From: Dysgonomonas sp. PF1-14
GTDB lineage: Bacteria; Bacteroidota; Bacteroidia; Bacteroidales; Dysgonomonadaceae
NCBI RefSeq assembly: GCF_029892965.1
Contig: NZ_JARXWN010000002.1
Coordinates: 1 to 64,000 of the forward strand
Direction: 5' to 3'
Length of the DNA: 64,000 bases
Each line of letters starts with the position of its first letter. Positions within the stretch are counted from its first letter, which is position 1. The notes beneath the pieces were generated by a model. It ran no database searches. It was not told the DNA's origin and saw nothing but the letters and a program-made list of their open reading frames with translations. The translations under genes and the position numbers were made by a program. This document shows positions 33,202 through 41,581 of the stretch, one piece after another.

Positions 33202-34944
33202 ATGAATAATAAATATTTTGCATTTCTTGCACTTCTTCTGCTATGCGGAAGTTTCTCTATCCATGCTCAGGACAACCCTGAAAAAGCGAAACAACAGCAA
33301 CGCTACTTCGATATAAATAAGAATATAGAGATATTCAACTCTGTCGTACGCGAGATGGACTTGTTCTATGTAGACAGTATAGATATCAATAAAAGTGTAC
33401 GGAGCGGAATAGACAATATGCTGAACACGCTCGATCCTTACACTACCTATTTCAACAAGGACGACATGAAGGATTTCAGCACACAGATTACCGGTGAGTA
33501 TGCCGGCATCGGGGCTGGGATCGCCTTCAAAGACAATAAAGTAGCCATTACAGAACCCTTTGAAGGAAAACCGGCAGATAAGGCGGGGCTAAAGGCTGGT
33601 GATTATATTCTCGAAATAGACGGAAAAGATATGACTACCTGCGAGAAGGTAGAAGGCGAAGCTTTCGGGCGTACACTCAGTAGTTTTGTCAGTTCCAATC
33701 TGAAAGGGCAACCCGGTACTACCATACAGTTGAAAGTAGAACGTCCGGGTGAGAAAAAGCCAATGTTAGTAAAAGTAGTACGTGAAAAAATCAATATCGA
33801 CCCAATACCATATTACGGACTGGCAGATGCGAAGACCGGATATATAAACTTCAATAGTTTCACTGATAAGAGCGCAATGGATGTAAAAAATGCCTTCCTC
33901 GATCTCAAAAAACAAGGCATTACATCTCTGGTTTTAGACCTGCGCCAGAACGGCGGAGGTATTCTCGAAGAGGCTGTACAGATCGTAAACATGTTTGTTC
34001 CGAAAGGAAAAGTCGTACTATCTACTAAAGGGAAACTGAAACAACTGGACAGAACATACCGCACCACTCTGGAACCTACCGATACGGATATCCCCATCGT
34101 GGTACTGGTAGACAGGGGATCGGCTTCTGCTGCTGAGATTGTTGCAGGATCGTTGCAGGATATGGACAGGGCAGTGCTGATAGGTGAACGCACATTCGGC
34201 AAAGGGCTGGTACAGTCGCCTCGCGAACTTCCATACGGAGGTGGAATCAAAGTTACCACATCAAAATATTATATACCAAGCGGCAGATGCATACAGGCCA
34301 TAGACTATTCGCACCGTAATGCCGATGGCAGCGTAGGACGCATACCCGACAGCCTGACCACCGTATTCCATACAGAAGCAGGACGCCTGGTAAGAGACGG
34401 CGGAGGTGTATCGCCGGATATCATATTCGAAGAAGAAAAAGTACCAACTATCACCTATTACCTGGCAAATCAATACATCGTTTTCGACTGGGTTACCGAC
34501 TGGGCTACCAAACATAAGTCTATAAGCTCGCCCGAAACATTCTCTATATCGGATAGCGACTACGAAGATTTTAAAACATACGTTAAATCGAAAGATTTCC
34601 AGTACGACCGTATGAGCGAAAAATCAATGGCATCGCTCAAAGAGGTGATGGAATTTGAGGGATATATGAAATATGCCGGAGATGAATTTAAAGCATTGGA
34701 AGCAAAACTGGTTCCTAACCTCGACAGAGACCTTGAAACCTTCAAAGACGATATAAAGAAACAAGTAAATACCGAAATCATCAGGCGTTACTATTACCAG
34801 AAAGGCGAATATATCTATACGCTGAAAAATGATAAGGAACTGGCTAAGGCCATAGAAACGCTGAACGATACCGAGTTGTACAAAAAAACGTTGTCTGCAC
34901 CCGAAAAGGCAGAAGTTGAGAGTCAGAATATAGCATTAAACTAA
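33202..34944 (+). CDS. C-terminal processing peptidase (S41A, CtpA/Prc-like)
   Basis: A periplasmic protease that usually cleaves unfolded or envelope-remodelling proteins at their C-termini. Residues 1-22 are a signal peptide (FLALLLLCGSFSIHAQ). A PDZ domain follows near residues 95-190 (TGEYAGIGAGIAFKDNK, GKPADKAGLKAGDYILEIDG). The catalytic core is complete: Ser309 in DRGSASAAEIVAGSLQD and Lys334 in GERTFGKGLVQ, exactly 25 residues apart as in CtpA. A C-terminal helical extension (about 430-580) is typical of Bacteroidota members. No clear TAnnTTTG promoter is seen; a terminator follows. Its substrates are unknown. Confidence 0.94.
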   Translation: MNNKYFAFLALLLLCGSFSIHAQDNPEKAKQQQRYFDINKNIEIFNSVVREMDLFYVDSIDINKSVRSGIDNMLNTLDPYTTYFNKDDMKDFSTQITGEYAGIGAGIAFKDNKVAITEPFEGKPADKAGLKAGDYILEIDGKDMTTCEKVEGEAFGRTLSSFVSSNLKGQPGTTIQLKVERPGEKKPMLVKVVREKINIDPIPYYGLADAKTGYINFNSFTDKSAMDVKNAFLDLKKQGITSLVLDLRQNGGGILEEAVQIVNMFVPKGKVVLSTKGKLKQLDRTYRTTLEPTDTDIPIVVLVDRGSASAAEIVAGSLQDMDRAVLIGERTFGKGLVQSPRELPYGGGIKVTTSKYYIPSGRCIQAIDYSHRNADGSVGRIPDSLTTVFHTEAGRLVRDGGGVSPDIIFEEEKVPTITYYLANQYIVFDWVTDWATKHKSISSPETFSISDSDYEDFKTYVKSKDFQYDRMSEKSMASLKEVMEFEGYMKYAGDEFKALEAKLVPNLDRDLETFKDDIKKQVNTEIIRRYYYQKGEYIYTLKNDKELAKAIETLNDTELYKKTLSAPEKAEVESQNIALN

Positions 34945-34950
34945 TAAACA

Positions 34951-34983
34951 AACAGGAGGTATCCCAACCGGATATCTCCTGTT
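34951..34983 (+). terminator. Hairpin terminator after the CtpA-like gene
   Basis: AACAGGAG...ATCC (34951-34964) pairs with 34970-34983 around CAACC, then runs into TTTT. It begins 7 bases after the stop. Confidence 0.8.
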
Positions 34984-35086
34984 TTTATCATTGATATAAT
35001 CACTGACTGAATAAAACCTGACAGCCAAAACAATAACTTGTTCAATATTTTACGTCCGACAACTAAGGTCTTCCACTAAAAATTAT

Positions 35087-35094
35087 TATCTTTG
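35087..35094 (+). promoter_or_regulatory. -7 promoter element for the DUF4290-rimM operon
   Basis: TATCTTTG, exact TAnnTTTG, 107 bases before the DUF4290 ATG, giving a roughly 100-base leader in which I see no riboswitch. Confidence 0.6.
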
Positions 35095-35201
35095 TCGTCC
35101 TGTTGAGGGCTAAATATGAAATTACCAATAAACTACAAGTAACAGCAAATAGATTTTTGGCCCGTATCATAAATATACAAAAGCATAACCCAACTTAAAA
35201 A

Positions 35202-35816
35202 ATGGAATATAATACCCAATTAAAGAAACTGGCTCTTCCCGAGTATGGAAGAAATATACAGAATATGGTTGACTACTGTCTGACTATACCTGAGCGGGAA
35301 GAACGCAAACGATGTGCAAATACAATCATCAACATTATGGGAAATATGTTTCCTCATCTGCGTGACGTAAACGATTTCAAACATATATTGTGGGATCATC
35401 TGGCTATCATGTCCGACTTCAAACTGGATATAGACTATCCGTACGAGATAGTAAAAAAGGAAGACCTTTATTCTAAACCATCCAAAATAGAATACAGCCG
35501 TCCCGATATGGAATACCGTCATTATGGTAAAACATTGGAGAAAATGGCTAAGATGATAGAATCCATAGAAGACCCGAAAGAGCGTGAGCAATTCACATTG
35601 TTGGTTGCTACACATATGAAAAAATCGTATATACAATGGAATAAGGAAGTTGACGATCAGAAAATATTTGTAGACCTGTACGACTTATCGAATCGAAAGG
35701 TGGATATCCGCAATTCGAACATTAAGTTACCGGAAATGAAGGATCTGGGACAACGCAACAATAACAGCAGCAACAATAATAACGGCAAGAAAAACCAGCA
35801 GCAAAAGAAGAAATAA
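35202..35816 (+). CDS. DUF4290-domain protein
   Basis: A conserved Bacteroidota protein of unknown function. The 204 residues include the family text LALPEYGRNIQNMVDYCLTI, REERKRCANTIINIMGNMFP and DVNDFKHILWDHLAIMSDF. It is soluble, without a signal, and ends in a low-complexity tail of Asn, Gly, Lys and Gln (NNNSSNNNNGKKNQQQKKK), encoded by near-repetitive AAC/AGC/CAG codons that are prone to slippage. rimM starts 16 bases after the stop, linking it to ribosome maturation. In the Bacteroides loci I recall, murA lies between these two; here it is absent. Confidence 0.88.
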   Translation: MEYNTQLKKLALPEYGRNIQNMVDYCLTIPEREERKRCANTIINIMGNMFPHLRDVNDFKHILWDHLAIMSDFKLDIDYPYEIVKKEDLYSKPSKIEYSRPDMEYRHYGKTLEKMAKMIESIEDPKEREQFTLLVATHMKKSYIQWNKEVDDQKIFVDLYDLSNRKVDIRNSNIKLPEMKDLGQRNNNSSNNNNGKKNQQQKKK

Positions 35817-35831
35817 GGTTTAACGACGGGA

Positions 35832-36350
35832 ATGATAAAGGAGAGTGAAGTTTTTAAAATAGGGAAACTTGTCAAACCACATGGTATAAAAGGTGAAATA
35901 AGCTTTGCCTTCGAAAACGATGTATTCGATCGTGTAGATTGTCCGTACCTGATTTGCCGCATCGACAATATACTTGTACCCTTCTTTATCAAAGAATACC
36001 GTTTCAAAGGCAGTGAGACTGCGCTTATCACCTTTGAGGATATAGACAGCGACCGCAAAGCCCTGCGAATGGCGGGTCTCGATGTCTATTTTCCCCGCAA
36101 ATATTATGAAGAAGACAGCGATGAGAATATAGAATATTCGTGGAACTTCTTCATCGGATTTTCGGTAACGGACAAGCTTGCCGGAGAACTGGGCATAATA
36201 GAAGCCATAGATGATAAGACACTGAATACTCTCTTCCTCATAAAGAACGAGGATGAAGAACTGATTATCCCTGCCACAGAAGATTTCATCGAAAAGGTAG
36301 ACCCCAAAAAGAAAGTATTATATCTGAACCTGCCCGAAGGACTGATATAA
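35832..36350 (+). CDS. rimM: Ribosome maturation factor RimM
   Basis: Binds ribosomal protein S19 and helps mature the 30S head. The 172-residue protein has the N-terminal RimM barrel (FKIGKLVKPHGIKGEISFAF) and a C-terminal PRC-barrel (YSWNFFIGFSVTDKLAGELG and LIIPATEDFIEKVDPKKKVL), ending in the usual LNLPEGL. Length matches the family. Transcribed with DUF4290. rpsP and trmD, its common neighbours in other phyla, are not adjacent. Confidence 0.95.
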   Translation: MIKESEVFKIGKLVKPHGIKGEISFAFENDVFDRVDCPYLICRIDNILVPFFIKEYRFKGSETALITFEDIDSDRKALRMAGLDVYFPRKYYEEDSDENIEYSWNFFIGFSVTDKLAGELGIIEAIDDKTLNTLFLIKNEDEELIIPATEDFIEKVDPKKKVLYLNLPEGLI

Positions 36351-36645
36351 CAATCCCAATCCATCCACAATCTACAGCATACTCTTGCATTTACAGAATT
36401 TAAAAAATTGCATATTGACAGAATATAGAGTCTATTAATTGCAATTTTCTATATTTATACCTTATATTACCAAAAATAAAATTATAACTTTGCTTTTTAA
36501 GTTAGTAATGTAATTTATGGTTGAAACTATTATTATTTTTTATTGATATTTTTATCAATATAGCAGGGTTGCTAAAACTTATCCGCTCCTTTGCTAAAGG
36601 AGGTTATGGATAGAAAAGTAATAAAAAAGAAAAATAATGCGAAAC

Positions 36646-36664
36646 CGTTACTTTTTAGTTAAAA
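36646..36664 (-). repeat. 19-bp TTTTAAC repeat unit, copy 2
   Basis: Reverse complement of TTTTAACTAAAAAGTAACG. It bounds the block that holds the multi-hairpin repeat at 36669. Confidence 0.8.
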
Positions 36665-36668
36665 TCTT

Positions 36669-36791
36669 AATTGCCTCCTGCTTTAGCTGGAGGGTTGAAA
36701 GATAAAAAATGAAAGGCTTTAGCCGAAATACTTTGACTAAAGTCATAGTTTGACAAATTAGTATTCCATGCCTAAAAAAGGCATGGCAATT
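36669..36791 (+). repeat. Multi-hairpin intergenic repeat, copy 3
   Basis: From AATTGCC to GGCAATT. The final hairpin reads CCATGCC/GGCATGG where the others have CCACGCC/GGCGTGG, a compensatory base-pair change. GGCTTTAGCC and GACTAAAGTC are intact. The core is nearly identical to copy 4 in reverse. Confidence 0.82.
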
Positions 36792-36833
36792 AAAAAAATA
36801 ACGTTGCATTTGTCACTCACTGCTGACTGAATA

Positions 36834-36851
36834 GTTACTTTTTAGTTAAAA
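36834..36851 (-). repeat. 19-bp TTTTAAC repeat unit, copy 3
   Basis: Reverse complement of TTTTAACTAAAAAGTAAC. Separates the multi-hairpin block from the GTAGGGGCGAA block. Confidence 0.8.
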
Positions 36852-37015
36852 CAATCTCAGACGAAGGCGCTAAGACGCAAAGAGAGAGAATACTAGCCTG
36901 TAGGGGCGAACCTATGTATTCACCCGAAAGACGAAGAAAACGGATAGACCCAACGGCCTGCCCCTACAAGAGGAAAAGTAACAAGAGTTGAAAAACAGTG
37001 CTATTTCATTACATT
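36852..37015. repeat. GTAGGGGCGAA block, first locus
   Basis: Contains AAGGCGCTAAGACGCAAAGA, CTAGCCTGTAGGGGCGAACC and, facing it, CCTGCCCCTACAAGAGG. Its reverse complement matches 46879-47069 over most of its length (roughly five bases in six by eye). Confidence 0.75.
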
Positions 37016-37034
37016 CGTTACTTTTTAGTTAAAA
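37016..37034 (-). repeat. 19-bp TTTTAAC repeat unit, copy 4
   Basis: Reverse complement of TTTTAACTAAAAAGTAACG, preceded by a further CATTACATT. It ends 11 bases before the proB -7 element, so it supplies the -33 region of that promoter. Confidence 0.8.
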
Positions 37035-37044
37035 TTTTAATAGC

Positions 37045-37052
37045 TAAATTTG
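37045..37052 (+). promoter_or_regulatory. -7 promoter element for the proB operon
   Basis: TAAATTTG, 14 bases before the proB ATG; bases 19-24 upstream of it belong to the TTTTAAC repeat unit. Confidence 0.6.
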
Positions 37053-37065
37053 TTTTATATAATAA

Positions 37066-38142
37066 ATGAAAGATCGGATAATAGTAAAAATAGGAAGTCA
37101 GATACTTACCCGCAGAGACGGCACGCTGGATGTAACCCGCATGTCGGCACTGGTAGATCAGATTGCGGAACTACATAAGGGAAATATAGAAGTGATACTT
37201 GTCTCTTCGGGGGCTGTAGCATCGGGCAAAACGGAAATCAAGGCCAAAGCAAAGCTGGATACGGTTTCTTCGCGCCAACTTTATTCATCCGTAGGGCAGG
37301 TAAAGCTTATAAACCGCTATTCAGACCTGTTTCATCAACATGGAATTGTTTGCGGACAAATACTGGTGACAAAGGAGGACTTTGCCACGCGCCGCCACTA
37401 TCTCAATCAGAGGAACTGTATGGGCGTGATGCTCGACAACAAAGTAATTCCTATAGTAAACGAAAACGATGCTATTTCCGTAAATGAACTGATGTTTACG
37501 GACAATGACGAATTGTCGGGGTTGGTAGCTGCTATGATGGGCGGAAAAAAGCTGATCATACTGAGCAATATAGACGGTATATTCAGTGACGACCCTAAAA
37601 AGCCTGATGCAAAACTGTTCAGGACGATAGACATACATAAAGACAATATAGAAAACTCTATACAGTCATCGAAATCGGCTACAGGACGCGGAGGTATGAC
37701 AACGAAATACAATGTTGCCCGCAAAGCGGCCGAAGAGGGCATAGAAGTGATTATAGCCAACGGACGCAGGGAAAATATACTGATAGACCTCGTAAAAGGA
37801 AAAGAAGAGGCCTCAACCCGTTTCATACCCTCCACTAAAGGCACTACCAGTGTAAAAAAATGGATAGCACACTCCGAAGGTTTTACCAAAGGGGAGATAC
37901 ATGTAAACCAATGTGCGCGTGAAGTGCTATTGAGCGACAAAGCCGTAAGCCTGCTACCTGTAGGGGTTACCAGTATCACCGGTAATTTCGAGGCTGATGA
38001 TATTGTACGTATTATCGACGAAGCAGGGAAACAGATCGGTATAGGAAAAACGGCATACAGCAGTGAGAAAGCAAAAGAGATAATCGGAAAGAACAATAAG
38101 AAAGCAATTATTCATTACGACTATTTATATATTGAGAAATAA
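37066..38142 (+). CDS. proB: Glutamate 5-kinase
   Basis: Phosphorylates glutamate to glutamyl 5-phosphate, first step of proline synthesis. The amino-acid kinase domain (about 1-250) shows [43 protein letters not shown] and the later [22 protein letters not shown]-terminal PUA domain (about 275-358) is present, ending in [11 protein letters not shown]. proA starts 2 bases after the stop. The operon continues to argF'. Translation starts only 14 bases after the -7 element, so the leader is very short. Confidence 0.96.
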   Translation: MKDRIIVKIGSQILTRRDGTLDVTRMSALVDQIAELHKGNIEVILVSSGAVASGKTEIKAKAKLDTVSSRQLYSSVGQVKLINRYSDLFHQHGIVCGQILVTKEDFATRRHYLNQRNCMGVMLDNKVIPIVNENDAISVNELMFTDNDELSGLVAAMMGGKKLIILSNIDGIFSDDPKKPDAKLFRTIDIHKDNIENSIQSSKSATGRGGMTTKYNVARKAAEEGIEVIIANGRRENILIDLVKGKEEASTRFIPSTKGTTSVKKWIAHSEGFTKGEIHVNQCAREVLLSDKAVSLLPVGVTSITGNFEADDIVRIIDEAGKQIGIGKTAYSSEKAKEIIGKNNKKAIIHYDYLYIEK

Positions 38143-38144
38143 AT

Positions 38145-39398
38145 ATGGACGACTATCACCAGAGTACGTTCCGGCAGGTTAGAGAAGCAGGCAGAAGCCT
38201 GAACTTGCTGGAAAAAACAGAAATCGATGCAATACTGGAAGCTATTGCTAAAGAAACCGAGTCTAAGATGTATTACATCCTTGCCGAGAATCAGAAAGAC
38301 CTGCAACGGATGGATACAAGTAACCCAAAATACGACCGCCTGCTGCTCGACGAAGAGCGCATTATGGACATCGTAAAAGATATCCGCAAGGTGGCCACCC
38401 TACCCTCTCCTACAGGAAAAACACTGATACAGAAAACACTGGATAACGGATTGCAACTTTCTAAAGTCACTGTTCCGTTCGGAGTTATCGGTATTATTTA
38501 CGAAGCCCGCCCGAATGTGAGCTTCGATGTATTTTCATTATGCCTCAAATCGGGTAATGCCTGCATACTGAAAGGAGGTTCGGATGCCCGTTTTTCGAAC
38601 GAAGCCATTATAGACCTGATACGGAATGTACTGGACGAAAACGGCGTGAATCCGAATGTATGTACGCTATTGGCTAACGACCGCGCAGCAACTGAGGAAC
38701 TATTGAATGCACGCGACTATGTAGACTTGATCATTCCACGCGGAGGGCAGGAACTGATAAACTATGTACGCGAAAATTCCCGCATACCGGTCATAGAAAC
38801 AGGTGCAGGCGTATGCCATACATACTTCCATAAAGACGGAGAGCTCGATAAGGGACGAAGGATAATTACAAACGCTAAAACCCGAAAAGTGAGTGTATGT
38901 AACTCACTGGATTGCCTCGTTATAGACAAAGACAGACTGGATGACCTGCATTTTCTTTGCGAAGAACTGGAAAAGAAAGATGTAGTAATATATGCAGACA
39001 AACAGGCTTATGAAGCCCTGTTCCCATACTATTCATACGACTTGCTGAAGAAAGCAGACGAAACGAGTTTCGGCACCGAATTTCTGGACTATAAGATGTC
39101 GATCAAGACCGTAGGGAACATTGAAGAAGCCATCAGCCATATATCTCAATACAGTTCTAAACACAGCGAAGCCATAATCAGCGAAGACAGAGAAGCAATC
39201 TCTATTTTCGAAAAAATGGTAGATGCAGCCTGTGTTTATGCCAATGCATCGACAGCCTTCACCGACGGGGCACAGTTCGGTATGGGGGCAGAAATCGGAA
39301 TAAGTACCCAGAAGATGCACGCACGAGGCCCGATGGCTCTGGAAGAATTGTGCACTTATAAATGGATTATAGAAGGAAACGGGCAAACCAGATCATAA
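38145..39398 (+). CDS. proA: Glutamate-5-semialdehyde dehydrogenase
   Basis: Reduces glutamyl 5-phosphate to the semialdehyde with NADPH, second step of proline synthesis. The 417-residue aldehyde-dehydrogenase-fold protein has [35 protein letters not shown], the catalytic Cys252 in [13 protein letters not shown] and the C-terminal [20 protein letters not shown] followed by [15 protein letters not shown]. Complete and typical. The stop is followed by a degenerate ATTATAAGTTATGA tract before the next small gene. Confidence 0.96.
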   Translation: MDDYHQSTFRQVREAGRSLNLLEKTEIDAILEAIAKETESKMYYILAENQKDLQRMDTSNPKYDRLLLDEERIMDIVKDIRKVATLPSPTGKTLIQKTLDNGLQLSKVTVPFGVIGIIYEARPNVSFDVFSLCLKSGNACILKGGSDARFSNEAIIDLIRNVLDENGVNPNVCTLLANDRAATEELLNARDYVDLIIPRGGQELINYVRENSRIPVIETGAGVCHTYFHKDGELDKGRRIITNAKTRKVSVCNSLDCLVIDKDRLDDLHFLCEELEKKDVVIYADKQAYEALFPYYSYDLLKKADETSFGTEFLDYKMSIKTVGNIEEAISHISQYSSKHSEAIISEDREAISIFEKMVDAACVYANASTAFTDGAQFGMGAEIGISTQKMHARGPMALEELCTYKWIIEGNGQTRS

Positions 39399-39433
39399 TT
39401 ATAAATTATGAATTATAAGTTATGAGTTATAAA
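39394..39433. repeat. Degenerate AATTATAAGTTATG tract
   Basis: Overlapping imperfect copies of ATTATAAATTATGAATTATA between proA and the next gene, similar in style to 13960-13991. Confidence 0.5.
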
Positions 39434-39494
39434 TCTGAGAATAACCTGTAACTATTATCCCAGTCTTCATATATCCATTAAAACAAATTATCGT

Positions 39495-39680
39495 ATGAAA
39501 AAGAAGAAGAAGAAACCCACAGGGAAAATTACAATAGAGGATTTTATAAAAGCTGTAAAGAAAGCCGACAGAGAGAACGAGTTGTCCCAATCTGCCGGAT
39601 GGAGGAGGACTACCTCCATACATAAGAGTAAAAAAGTTTACGACCGTAAAAAAGAGAAAAGGAGTATTCCCGATGAGTAA
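39495..39680 (+). CDS. Small basic hypothetical protein
   Basis: A 61-residue protein with an extremely basic start (MKKKKKKPTGKITIEDFIKA) and further basic clusters (RRTT, KKVYDRKKEKR). It has no signal or membrane segment. The reading frame overlaps the acyltransferase start by 8 bases (translational coupling) and sits inside the proBA-argF' operon, which supports it as a real gene. The text IEDFIKAVKKADRENEL suggests one amphipathic helix; it may bind nucleic acid or the ribosome, but that is speculation. Confidence 0.65.
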   Translation: MKKKKKKPTGKITIEDFIKAVKKADRENELSQSAGWRRTTSIHKSKKVYDRKKEKRSIPDE

Positions 39681-40581
39681 CGAACGTATTATAAGACTCG
39701 ACTATTTCAGGATTATACTCAGTTTATTAGTCATTACATTGCATTCGCAACCGCTGTTTAGTGAAGATTCACTTACCGGATGGTTTATATCCAATGGAAT
39801 AGCCCGTATAGCCGTACCCTGTTTCTTTATTATCAGTGGCTACTTTATAGCCGGACGATTGGATAACAGGAGGGAGTTAGCCCAATACCTGTCCCGGTTA
39901 TTAATCGTATATATTGTATGGACTGCAATCTATCTGCCCACTTATATAGGCACAGTGGCACCACGCTCATTGATCACGTTTTCTATACTCGGCTATTACC
40001 ATTTATGGTTTCTTCCGGCACTCATACTAGGTGTACTGATGTTGAAAGCCGCACACTCTTTCATAAAGAATGACAACATCATACTATTAAGCACTCTCAT
40101 CCTATACATTGCAGGGTATATACTGGAATCGTACGGATTCCAGAACAGATTGTTTTGCAACGGAATCTTTTTTGGCTATCCGTTCGTTGCTATAGGTTAC
40201 TATATCAATAAAAACAGAGTTGCCGAAAATATAAAACCTGTATATATATATCTGCTGCTGATTGCCGGATCTGTAGCACTCTTTACCCAGTCGTATCTCG
40301 ATTATGGTATTGAAATGTACAGAAACATGTCTACGGCTCTTATTATACTGTGTCCTGCCCTGTTTATATACATTATAAAGGGGGCGAAGCTGGGAGATAG
40401 CAACGAATATATCGATAAACTTGCATCAGGGATTTATTATATCCACATAATGGTGATAACAATGATCATCCCCTTATCGGAAACGGACAACATCTATAAG
40501 TATCCTGTTATTGCCGGCATTTCGATACTATTAGCTATCTTTATTATCTTTTTGAACAAACGCATAAAAATATTTTTGTAA
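39673..40581 (+). CDS. Acyltransferase family 3 membrane protein
   Basis: Likely O-acetylates a surface sugar or other envelope component. The 302-residue protein has about ten hydrophobic segments and opens with RIIRLDYFRIILSLLVITLH, the acyltransferase-3 start that contains the conserved Asp/Arg and the active-site His region, followed by IARIAVPCFFIISGYFIAGR. Similar to fucose-4-O-acetylase and OatA N-terminal domains. It overlaps the small upstream gene by 8 bases and shares one base with argF', so all are co-translated. Its presence in a proline/arginine operon has no obvious metabolic reason. Confidence 0.85.
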   Translation: MSNERIIRLDYFRIILSLLVITLHSQPLFSEDSLTGWFISNGIARIAVPCFFIISGYFIAGRLDNRRELAQYLSRLLIVYIVWTAIYLPTYIGTVAPRSLITFSILGYYHLWFLPALILGVLMLKAAHSFIKNDNIILLSTLILYIAGYILESYGFQNRLFCNGIFFGYPFVAIGYYINKNRVAENIKPVYIYLLLIAGSVALFTQSYLDYGIEMYRNMSTALIILCPALFIYIIKGAKLGDSNEYIDKLASGIYYIHIMVITMIIPLSETDNIYKYPVIAGISILLAIFIIFLNKRIKIFL

Positions 40582-41534
40582 TGAGAACATATACTAATGT
40601 CAAAGATCTCGGCGACCTGAATGCTGCCGTAAAAGAAGCCCTTGAGGTCAAGAAAAACCGTTTTGCCTACAAGTCTCTGGGTGAGAATAAAACCCTGTTG
40701 ATGGTATTTTTCAATTCGAGCCTGCGCACACGTCTGAGCACACAAAAGGCGGGTATGAATCTCGGTATGAACACGATGGTACTGGATATAAATCAGGGAG
40801 CATGGAAGCTGGAAACCGAGCGCGGCGTTATTATGGACGGAGACAAATCGGAGCATATACTCGAAGCCATACCTGTGATGGGCAGTTACTGCGACATCAT
40901 CGGAGTACGGGCATTTGCTCAGTTCGAAAATAAGGAAGACGACTATCAGGAGAAGATACTGAATCAGTTCATTCAATATTCCGGAAAGCCGGTATTCAGT
41001 ATGGAAGCTGCAACAGGCCATCCGCTACAGGCATTTGCCGACCTGATAACAATAGAAGAATATAAAAAGACTGCACGCCCAAAAGTAGTACTTACATGGG
41101 CACCGCATCCAAAAGCTTTGCCACAGGCTGTACCGAACTCATTTGCTGACTTCATGAATGAGGCTGATGTAGACTTCGTTATCACACACCCTGAAGGCTA
41201 TAACCTCGATCCGAAGTTTGTACGCGGTGCGAAGGTAGAATACGATCAGGATAAAGCCCTTGCCGGCGCCGACTTTGTATATGCCAAGAACTGGGCTGCA
41301 TACGCAGATCCTAATTACGGCAAGATATTGAGCAAGGATATGTCGTGGACTGTGACTAGCAAGAAGATGGCGCTGACTAACAATGCTTTCTTTATGCACT
41401 GCTTGCCTGTACGCCGCAATATGATTGTAAGTGACGATGTTATCGAAAGCCCTCAGTCTATTGTAATACCTGAAGCAGCCAATCGCGAAATATCGGCTCA
41501 GACTGTTATAAAAAGGATGTTGGAAAGCCTGTAA
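40581..41534 (+). CDS. argF': N-succinylornithine carbamoyltransferase
   Basis: Carbamoylates N-succinyl-L-ornithine in the succinylated arginine route of Bacteroides. The 317-residue protein has the carbamoyl-phosphate motif FFNSSLRTRLSTQKAG, a GYNLDPKF region, ATGHPLQAFADLITIEEYKK and HCLPVRRNMIVSDDV near the C-terminus. The close text resemblance to the B. fragilis enzyme, and differences from ordinary ornithine carbamoyltransferase such as WKLETERGVIMDGDKSEHIL, support the succinyl-specific call. Last gene of the proB operon; the ATG shares its first base with the previous stop codon. Confidence 0.9.
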   Translation: MRTYTNVKDLGDLNAAVKEALEVKKNRFAYKSLGENKTLLMVFFNSSLRTRLSTQKAGMNLGMNTMVLDINQGAWKLETERGVIMDGDKSEHILEAIPVMGSYCDIIGVRAFAQFENKEDDYQEKILNQFIQYSGKPVFSMEAATGHPLQAFADLITIEEYKKTARPKVVLTWAPHPKALPQAVPNSFADFMNEADVDFVITHPEGYNLDPKFVRGAKVEYDQDKALAGADFVYAKNWAAYADPNYGKILSKDMSWTVTSKKMALTNNAFFMHCLPVRRNMIVSDDVIESPQSIVIPEAANREISAQTVIKRMLESL

Positions 41535-41581
41535 GATATAGTGAGGGGATACTTCTTGCAATGAATATTCCCCTTATCCCA

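Larger units (their letters stand above)
36351..37065. other. Gene-free repeat array upstream of proB
   Basis: After an AT-rich start (with an isolated TAACTTTG near 36486 and a CTCCTTT/AAAGGAG hairpin near 36585), the region is an ordered array: TTTTAAC unit, multi-hairpin repeat, TTTTAAC unit, GTAGGGGCGAA block, TTTTAAC unit, then the proB promoter. All three units are in minus orientation. No gene. Confidence 0.85.

Noticed and set aside
36486-36493. TAACTTTG promoter-like element upstream of the repeat array
   Set aside because: No gene or clear RNA follows; a single 8-base match in AT-rich DNA is not enough.
36351-37065. CRISPR array
   Set aside because: The repeated units are few, unevenly spaced and contain structured repeats rather than unique spacers; no cas gene is nearby.
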